NCBI GenBank assembly: GCA_045652705.1
Contig: JAZRUV010000004.1
Span: 1 to 26,622 of the forward strand
Direction: 5' to 3'
Origin: UMGS1649 sp045652705
GTDB taxonomy: Bacteria; Bacillota; Clostridia; TANB77; CAG-465
Length of the DNA stretch: 26,622 nucleotides
Shown here piece by piece: positions 21,377 through 26,622 of the stretch. The notes under the pieces are model-generated. The model had not been told where the DNA came from. It made no database searches and saw only the letters and a list, made by a program, of their open reading frames with translations. A program made the translations under genes and the position numbers. Position 1 is the first letter of the stretch, and each line of letters opens with the position of its first letter.

Positions 21377-23014
21377 ATGTTTGAGAATATTAAAAACAAA
21401 AAAAATCCATTTGGAATAGACCTTATAAATGCAGGATTGATAACTGAAGAACAGCTAAATGAAGCTTTGGCATATCAAAAAAACCATCCAGATTTAAAAA
21501 TTGGTGAAATTGTGGATGTTCTTAATATGTGTAAAAAACCGGATTTGTTAAAAGTTTTAGCGGATAAATTAGATGTAAAACCAATTGTCTTAAATGAGGA
21601 AATAGATATAGATTATACTCAATTCTTATCTCGTGATACTGTTATCAACTTAAAAGCATTTCCTTTTAAAGTAGTTGGAAATACTATAAAAGTGGCTTTT
21701 GCTGATCCAACAAGTCAAAAGGCAGTAGATAGCGTAAAATTACAGTTAATAAATAAAGGTTATGAAATGGAAAAATACATAACACTTTATTCCATGATAA
21801 TGAATCAAGTTAGAAACGTAAAGAATGTTCAAGATGATTACGTTAATACTAACGAAAAAGATACAACAGTACTTGTAGATAATATAATTTTAACAGCTAT
21901 AAAGCAAAGAGCGAGTGATATTCACGTTGAACCTATGGAAAATAGGGTTAGAATAAGATACAGAATAGATGGTGAACTTATAACTGTTTCAGAGCTTCCT
22001 AAACAAAGACAAGCGACAATAACAGGAAGAATAAAGTCAATCGCAAACATGCATCAAGAAATAACAACTGACCAAGATGGAAGTATAGATTCATTTGAAG
22101 ATTACAGTATTCGTGTGTCTTCGCAGAAAAATATCAATGGAGAGAAGTTCGTGCTAAGACTATTAAAGAAAAATGGTAATGTTAGAAGGCTTCATGATTT
22201 AGGTTTCCCTAACAACGAAGAATTAGTAAGAAAAGCTTTTGATAAACGTAATAGTGTTATAGTTGTATGTGCCCCAACTGGTGAAGGTAAAACAACAACA
22301 TTATATAGTATACTAGATTATTTAAATAGACCAGATATAAATGTTGTTACTATTGAAAACCCAGTTGAAATAAGAATGCCTGGGGTAAATCAAGTAGAAA
22401 TTGGTTACGACATATCTTTTGCTGGAGCGCTTAGAACAGTGTTAAGACAAGATCCTAATATAATTCTTGTTGGAGAAATAAGAGATAGGGAAACGGCACA
22501 AACAGCAATAGAAGCAGGACAAACAGGACATTTGGTTTTAACAACTATACATACAATTGATGCTATAGAGACTATAACAAGAATAAGAAAGATGGATATT
22601 TCAGATTATGATGTATCTTCATCACTAATCACAATAATATCACAAAGACTTGTAAGACAACTTTGTCCAAAATGTAAAAAGCCACATGATATTACAGAAT
22701 CAGATAAATCATATTTCGAAAGGGTTGAAAAACTTACAGGGGCAAAATTTGATTTAGAAAAGGCTACTATGTTTGAACCTAAAGGTTGTAGACATTGTAA
22801 CAATTTAGGCTACATAGAAAGAATTGGTGTTTTCGAAGTGTTATGTCTAGATGATCAAATTAAACATATGATTGCATCTGGAGCAACAGCTATGGATATT
22901 AGAAAATATGCTTTGGAAAATACAGAATACAAACCACTTATAGTAGATGCTGTAAATAAATGCTTATCTGGAATAACAACTATAAGTGAGATAGAAAAGA
23001 AAATAGTTATTTAA
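21377..23014 (+). CDS. pilB: Type IV pilus extension ATPase PilB/GspE
   Basis: This hexameric cytoplasmic motor drives pilin polymerisation. The 545-residue protein has the GspE N-domain (about 10-150, starting FGIDLINAGLITEEQLNEAL), the linker DIHVEPMENRVRIRYRIDG (181-199), Walker A APTGEGKTTT (299-308), Asp-box ENPVE (327-331), Walker B NIILVGEIRDRETA (361-374), the His-box HLVLTTIHT (385-393), and the tetra-cysteine zinc site C430/C433/C471/C474. All catalytic elements are present. The P-loop has Glu where Ser is usual (GEGKT for GSGKT). SD is TAGGAGG, 7 bases upstream of the ATG. pilT follows 8 bases later. Confidence 0.95.
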   Translation: MFENIKNKKNPFGIDLINAGLITEEQLNEALAYQKNHPDLKIGEIVDVLNMCKKPDLLKVLADKLDVKPIVLNEEIDIDYTQFLSRDTVINLKAFPFKVVGNTIKVAFADPTSQKAVDSVKLQLINKGYEMEKYITLYSMIMNQVRNVKNVQDDYVNTNEKDTTVLVDNIILTAIKQRASDIHVEPMENRVRIRYRIDGELITVSELPKQRQATITGRIKSIANMHQEITTDQDGSIDSFEDYSIRVSSQKNINGEKFVLRLLKKNGNVRRLHDLGFPNNEELVRKAFDKRNSVIVVCAPTGEGKTTTLYSILDYLNRPDINVVTIENPVEIRMPGVNQVEIGYDISFAGALRTVLRQDPNIILVGEIRDRETAQTAIEAGQTGHLVLTTIHTIDAIETITRIRKMDISDYDVSSSLITIISQRLVRQLCPKCKKPHDITESDKSYFERVEKLTGAKFDLEKATMFEPKGCRHCNNLGYIERIGVFEVLCLDDQIKHMIASGATAMDIRKYALENTEYKPLIVDAVNKCLSGITTISEIEKKIVI

Positions 23015-23022
23015 GGAGAAAT

Positions 23023-24111
23023 ATGGAAAAGTTTTTTGAAATTGTAAGGGCAGCTGTAGAGCAAGGTGCTACAGATATTCACCTAGTAGAAAATTTGCCA
23101 CCGCTTTATAGGATAAATAGAGAATTAAGGCATAATGATAAGATTGATCCAATGAACAGATTTGATTTAGAAAGTCTTATGGAGGCTTTGGTAGATGATA
23201 ATTTAGAGTTAGTAGAACAATTTGAAGAAAATAAAAAATTGGATTTGCCTTTTGAGCTAGATTCACAAACAAGATTTAGAATAAATGCAAGCATGGCTTC
23301 AGGAGTTCCTACATTTTCAATAAGAATAATTAGGAATAAGACGATTGACATAGATAAATTTGGCTTAAGGGAGATAATTAATCAGTTAAAGGTGATTAAT
23401 TCGGGCCTTGTTTTAATAACTGGTAAAGTTAATACTGGAAAAACAACTACTTTAAATGCTTTTGTTCAAGAGATAAACAAAACAATGAATAAAAAAATTG
23501 TTATGTTAGAAGAACCTATAGAGTACAGACATAAATCTAATAGGGCCGTTATAGTACAAAAAGAAGTAAATAGAGCATCTGATGTACCAACATATTATGA
23601 TGGAGTAATAAATCTCTTAAGAGAAGATTCAGATATAGCAATTATAGGAGAAATAAGAGATAGAAAAACAATGGATGCTGTATTAGATTTAGCGGAGTCT
23701 GGAGGGCTTGTTATTGGAACATTACATACTCGTTCTTGCGGGGAAACTATAGACAGAATAATAGGTATGTATGACCCAAATGAGCAAAAAGCCATAAAAT
23801 ATTCATTATCTAATGTGTTAAAATTGGTAGTATCTCAAAAACTTGTAAAACGTGCGGGTGGTGGAACAGTATTGGTGCCTGAAACAATGTTAGTAAATTC
23901 TACTATAGCGGCACTTATACGTCAAGAAAAGTTTAATGTATCTGAAATACAAGATGCAATTCATCATTCTCATGTTAAAGGAACTATTAGTTTTGAGAGG
24001 TCTTTCGCAGATTTATATAATAATAATGTAATAGATATGGATGCTATAAAGAACAACGTAGAAGAAAGTAGTTTAAGCCTTATTACTAACTTGATAGGAG
24101 GAGGATATTAA
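23023..24111 (+). CDS. pilT: Type IV pilus retraction ATPase PilT
   Basis: This motor depolymerises the pilus and powers twitching and retraction. The 362-residue length is typical of PilT. Visible elements are the N-domain start ATDIHLVENLPPLYRING-like (16-33), P-loop GKVNTGKTTT (134-143), Asp-box EEPIEYRH (163-170), Walker B IAIIGEIRDRKTM (205-217) with Glu210, and the His-box GTLHTRS (232-238). The P-loop differs from the usual GPTGSGKST but keeps GxxxxGKT, so binding should hold. PilT next to PilB indicates a true retractile pilus rather than a secretion pseudopilus. The start follows TAAGGAG; the stop overlaps the pilC ATG by one base. Confidence 0.93.
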   Translation: MEKFFEIVRAAVEQGATDIHLVENLPPLYRINRELRHNDKIDPMNRFDLESLMEALVDDNLELVEQFEENKKLDLPFELDSQTRFRINASMASGVPTFSIRIIRNKTIDIDKFGLREIINQLKVINSGLVLITGKVNTGKTTTLNAFVQEINKTMNKKIVMLEEPIEYRHKSNRAVIVQKEVNRASDVPTYYDGVINLLREDSDIAIIGEIRDRKTMDAVLDLAESGGLVIGTLHTRSCGETIDRIIGMYDPNEQKAIKYSLSNVLKLVVSQKLVKRAGGGTVLVPETMLVNSTIAALIRQEKFNVSEIQDAIHHSHVKGTISFERSFADLYNNNVIDMDAIKNNVEESSLSLITNLIGGGY

Positions 24112-25463
24112 TGCCAGAATATAAGTACAGAGGAATGCTTAGAAATGGTAAGATACTAAGAGGTTTAATGACAGCAAGGAATCGTCATGACGTAATAGTT
24201 AGACTGAAGAAAACAAGAGTACAACCGATTATGGTTAAATCTGTAAAAACACAATTAGTATCTGAATCTAAAAAGAAAATAGACCATAAGAAGCTGGCTC
24301 AAATACAACAAGATGTCGAAAGGCAGAAAAGTTTTAGCAAGCAAAGAAGACAAAGATTAAATAATAAAACGGGAATTATGGCTATACTAACCTCTGATGT
24401 TTCTTTTGGGGGAGTAAAGCCAAAAGATGTTTTAACATTCACTAACAGCTTGCATGTTCTGAAAAAAGCTAAATTTAATAATGTTGCTGCTTTTGAATCA
24501 TTATTTAATAGTACTGAAAATAAAAAATTACAAGATATTGTAGAAGATATATTAATTGGTGTCGAAGCAGGTGCCACTATAAACGAAATGATGGCAAGAT
24601 ACCCAAAGGTTTTTCCACCATTATATGTTAACTTCGTACGAGTAGGTGAAGAATCAGGTTCGCTTGATGCAGCATTATTACATGCTAGAGACTATATGGA
24701 AAGTAGTATGAAGTTAAGGAAACAAATAAGGGGAATTTTACTTCCAAAAATAGCAATGTTTGTATTTATTTTAGTTGCAATGATGCTTGCGTTATTGTTT
24801 GGAGCACCTCTTATACAAAATGTTTATGACATGTTTGGAGTAGATAAAGAACTTCCAAAAGCAACACAAATAGCCATAAATATAGCTAAATGGTTGGTAG
24901 AGTATTGGTATGTAGTACTTGCTACAATAGCCGGAATATTTATCATGTTTAAAACTTATGTAGCTACATCTATCGGTAGATATCAATGGGATAAATTTAA
25001 AATAAAAGCCCCTGTTTTTGGTAGATTAATGTTAAATATTATAACAAATAAGTTTTTTAAAGCGATGCTATTAAACCTAAAAAATGGTATGAGAATACAA
25101 GAAAGCTTGGAAACATCAAAATCAGTTACGGACAATTATTATTTCTTGTCATTAATAGAAACAGCTAAGAACAATTTACAAGCTGGTGGTTCTTGGATAG
25201 AACCGTTTGAAGCAGATAAAGCATTTCCACCAATGGCAGTAGAAATGTTAAAAATAGGTATGGAATCAGATCTTGTTGAAATGATGGATAAGGTTTCAGA
25301 TTACATAGAACAGGAAATTGCAGAATCAATACAAAAAACTATAAAGGTATTACCAGAAATAACATATGTTTTCGTGGGTATAGTATTGATATTCTTTGTA
25401 ATTACAGTTTTGGTTCCGCTTATAGACGTTTACATGGGTGGATTCTTGTTAGAAACGTTATAA
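24111..25463 (+). CDS. pilC: Type IV pilus inner-membrane platform protein PilC
   Basis: PilC (GspF family) is the membrane platform on which PilB and PilT act. The 450-residue protein has two GspF repeats: the first with EAGATINEMMARYPKVFPPL (152-171) and VGEESGSLDAAL (178-189), the second with NGMRIQESLE and IGMESDLVEMMDKVSDYIEQ. Membrane spans are at about 209-231, 262-284 and 416-442, the standard number. The N-terminal part has a longer basic Gln/Lys-rich linker (about 45-88) than most PilC proteins. The ATG follows TAGGAGGAGGATATTA and overlaps the pilT stop. Confidence 0.94.
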   Translation: MPEYKYRGMLRNGKILRGLMTARNRHDVIVRLKKTRVQPIMVKSVKTQLVSESKKKIDHKKLAQIQQDVERQKSFSKQRRQRLNNKTGIMAILTSDVSFGGVKPKDVLTFTNSLHVLKKAKFNNVAAFESLFNSTENKKLQDIVEDILIGVEAGATINEMMARYPKVFPPLYVNFVRVGEESGSLDAALLHARDYMESSMKLRKQIRGILLPKIAMFVFILVAMMLALLFGAPLIQNVYDMFGVDKELPKATQIAINIAKWLVEYWYVVLATIAGIFIMFKTYVATSIGRYQWDKFKIKAPVFGRLMLNIITNKFFKAMLLNLKNGMRIQESLETSKSVTDNYYFLSLIETAKNNLQAGGSWIEPFEADKAFPPMAVEMLKIGMESDLVEMMDKVSDYIEQEIAESIQKTIKVLPEITYVFVGIVLIFFVITVLVPLIDVYMGGFLLETL

Positions 25464-25524
25464 TAAAAATAGATGTAAGTATAAATAGCAATAACAATAG
25501 AAAAAAAGAGGGAGATGAAGACAG

Positions 25525-25584
25525 ATGATGCTTGAAAGCCTTGGTACTGTAGAGAGAGAGAGAGAGAGAGAGAGAGAGCACTAA
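25525..25584 (+). other. Possible short leader ORF through the AG repeat
   Basis: From ATG 25525 a 19-codon frame reads MMLESLGTV, then alternating Glu-Arg encoded by the AG repeat, then a His and TAA. GAGGGAG lies about 10 bases upstream. A strong terminator hairpin follows 45 bases after the stop, just ahead of the second adhesin gene, which resembles a leader-peptide attenuator. The evidence is weak: it may simply be a chance frame in a repeat. Confidence 0.2.
25551..25578. repeat. Dinucleotide microsatellite (AG)14
   Basis: Fourteen perfect AG units lie in the 244-base gap between pilC and the second pilin-lectin gene. Such long perfect dinucleotide tracts are rare in bacteria and, when near surface-protein genes, often change length by slippage and switch expression. 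Here the tract lies before a terminator and does not run into the adhesin frame. An assembly error is possible. Confidence 0.95.
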
Positions 25585-25628
25585 CTAATAGTGTTGTAGG
25601 TTTTCATACCCAAAATAAGAAGATAATA

Positions 25629-25675
25629 AGCAAAGTGATGCATAGTAAATGACTATGCATTGCTTTGCTCTTTTG
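25629..25675 (+). terminator. Strong intrinsic terminator before the second pilin-lectin gene
   Basis: A 17-bp stem beginning AGCAAAG and ending CTTTGCT (two wobbles in the middle), loop TAAATGA, is followed by CTTTTG. It would end the pilus operon transcript, or act as an attenuator for the gene starting 33 bases later. Confidence 0.9.
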
Positions 25676-25707
25676 TATGCAAAAAAGAAAGGAGAGATTA
25701 AAGAAAA

Positions 25708-26622
25708 ATGAGAAAAAATAAAAAAGCAGTATCATTAGTGGTACTAGTAATAACAATAATAGTTATGATAATTTTAGCAGGAACAATAATTTTATCATTA
25801 AATAATAGTGGAATAATAGAAAAGGCTCAAACGGCAGTAGATGAAACAAATTTAAAAGAAATACAAACATTAGCTTCACTTAAATGGGCAGAAGCATTTA
25901 CGGATATGAATATAACACAAGAAGAACTAGAACGTGAAGTACTAAGAAGATTAAATGAGGAAAACATAGATTTAACGCCATATGAAATAACAGTAACAGA
26001 AGATGGGGTAACAGTTGCTTTAAAAGGAACTAGCAATTGGGTAATCGCAACAGTAGATGGTGTACCAATACCAATGGGATTTGTTGCCTCAAGTGCCACA
26101 GGAGAGAATACAAAAAATGGAGGACTTGTAATATATGAAGGAACAACTCCAGTTACAGATGCAAATGTAGAAGATGCAAAAAGAACAAGAAACCAATATG
26201 TATGGATACCAGTAGAAGATTTTAGTAAGTTTGTAAGACAAGATAATATATCTAACACATTAGGAACAGGTAATTGGGAAGTAGTATTGGATACTACAAC
26301 AAATATGCCACTTGCAACACAAGATTCAAAATATGTGACAAGTACTACATTAGCAGAAGTGCAAGCGATGTATGAAAGTGTAAAAGAATATAAAGGATTT
26401 TATATAGCCCGTTATGAAGCTGGAATAGATACACAAAGAACAAGCGAGACTACTTTAGTAAAAGGTTCAAATGTATATTCGATGATGGGGAAAATACCAT
26501 ATACATACATACCATGGACAAAAAATAATAGTATGTCAGAAGATACAAATGGAGCAGTAGAGGTAGCAAGGAGTATGTATCCAGCAACAAATACAAATTA
26601 TGGAGTAGTATCAACATTAACA
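25708..26622 (+). CDS. Second pilin-like protein with C-type-lectin/FGE-like domain (partial, runs off the edge)
   Basis: The frame opens at ATG 25708 behind AAAGGAGAG and stays open for 305 codons to the window edge. The leader MRKNKKA is followed by VSLVVLVITIIVMIILAG; Ala rather than Gly precedes the cleavage site, and residue +5 is Val. After a short pilin-like part (to about 110) the FGE/lectin-like domain starts at VDGVPIPMGF (116-125), with RNQYVWIPVEDFSKFVR and LGTGNWEVVLDTTTNMPL, clearly homologous to the protein at 13942. It lacks that protein's two Ig-like domains. The C-terminus, where ligand specificity would lie, is outside the window. Codons end in A much more often than in the major pilin gene. 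Confidence 0.88.
   Translation, partial: MRKNKKAVSLVVLVITIIVMIILAGTIILSLNNSGIIEKAQTAVDETNLKEIQTLASLKWAEAFTDMNITQEELEREVLRRLNEENIDLTPYEITVTEDGVTVALKGTSNWVIATVDGVPIPMGFVASSATGENTKNGGLVIYEGTTPVTDANVEDAKRTRNQYVWIPVEDFSKFVRQDNISNTLGTGNWEVVLDTTTNMPLATQDSKYVTSTTLAEVQAMYESVKEYKGFYIARYEAGIDTQRTSETTLVKGSNVYSMMGKIPYTYIPWTKNNSMSEDTNGAVEVARSMYPATNTNYGVVSTLT

Noticed and set aside
25827..26258. 143-codon minus-strand frame at the right edge
   Set aside because: It is the shadow of the second pilin-lectin gene, which is homologous to the gene at 13942 and read on the plus strand.

Overview
The window is AT-rich DNA (roughly 30% GC by eye) from a low-GC, endospore-forming Firmicute of the Clostridia type. 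The sporulation genes yabP, yabQ, yqfC and yqfD, a SAM-I riboswitch, an agr-type peptide signalling locus, strong Shine-Dalgarno (SD) sequences and many GTG/TTG starts all fit. I cannot name the species. Many features resemble genomes of uncultured gut Clostridia, but that is an inference.

Layout. 1-139: right end of an IS3-family insertion sequence. 211-1566: metK on the minus strand behind a SAM-I riboswitch and a consensus promoter, divergent from 1598-3821, an operon of an OGG-type DNA glycosylase, a membrane protein and a membrane-anchored thioredoxin-like protein. 3887-4994: yabP-yabQ-divIC in the usual order. 4993-6571 (minus): a VanW-domain protein, then a peroxiredoxin followed by a 59-residue Cys/Asn-rich membrane microprotein. 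6749-9872: an agr locus split into two convergent halves, agrB-agrD on plus and agrA-agrC on minus. The AgrD has no cysteine, so its signal is probably a serine lactone. 9956-12765: yqfC-yqfD-ybeY-dgkA, without the phoH and yqfF genes usually found inside this cluster. The dgkA product carries an extra C-terminal PAP2-like domain whose catalytic residues look lost. 12817-13881: a hairpin hiding a ribosome-binding site, a hypothetical membrane protein and a 42-residue membrane peptide.

13942 to the right edge is a type IV pilus locus: a pilin fused to a C-type-lectin/FGE-like domain, an Asp23 protein, a PilM-PilN fusion, PilO-like, a small PilP-position protein, the likely major pilin, a prepilin-peptidase N-domain fused to a minor pilin, two more minor pilin-like proteins, the ATPases PilB and PilT, the platform protein PilC, and a second pilin-lectin fusion cut by the window edge. 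Together these genes could build a retractile pilus whose large lectin-domain pilins act as tip or shaft adhesins.

The most unusual points are the PilD/pilin chimera with an A10 tract at its junction, the pilin-lectin fusions flanking the locus, the absence of the conserved Glu+5 in the stand-alone pilins, the (AG)14 microsatellite ahead of the second adhesin, the cysteine-free AgrD, and the DgkA/pseudo-PAP2 fusion. No tRNA, rRNA, CRISPR array or reverse transcriptase was seen.
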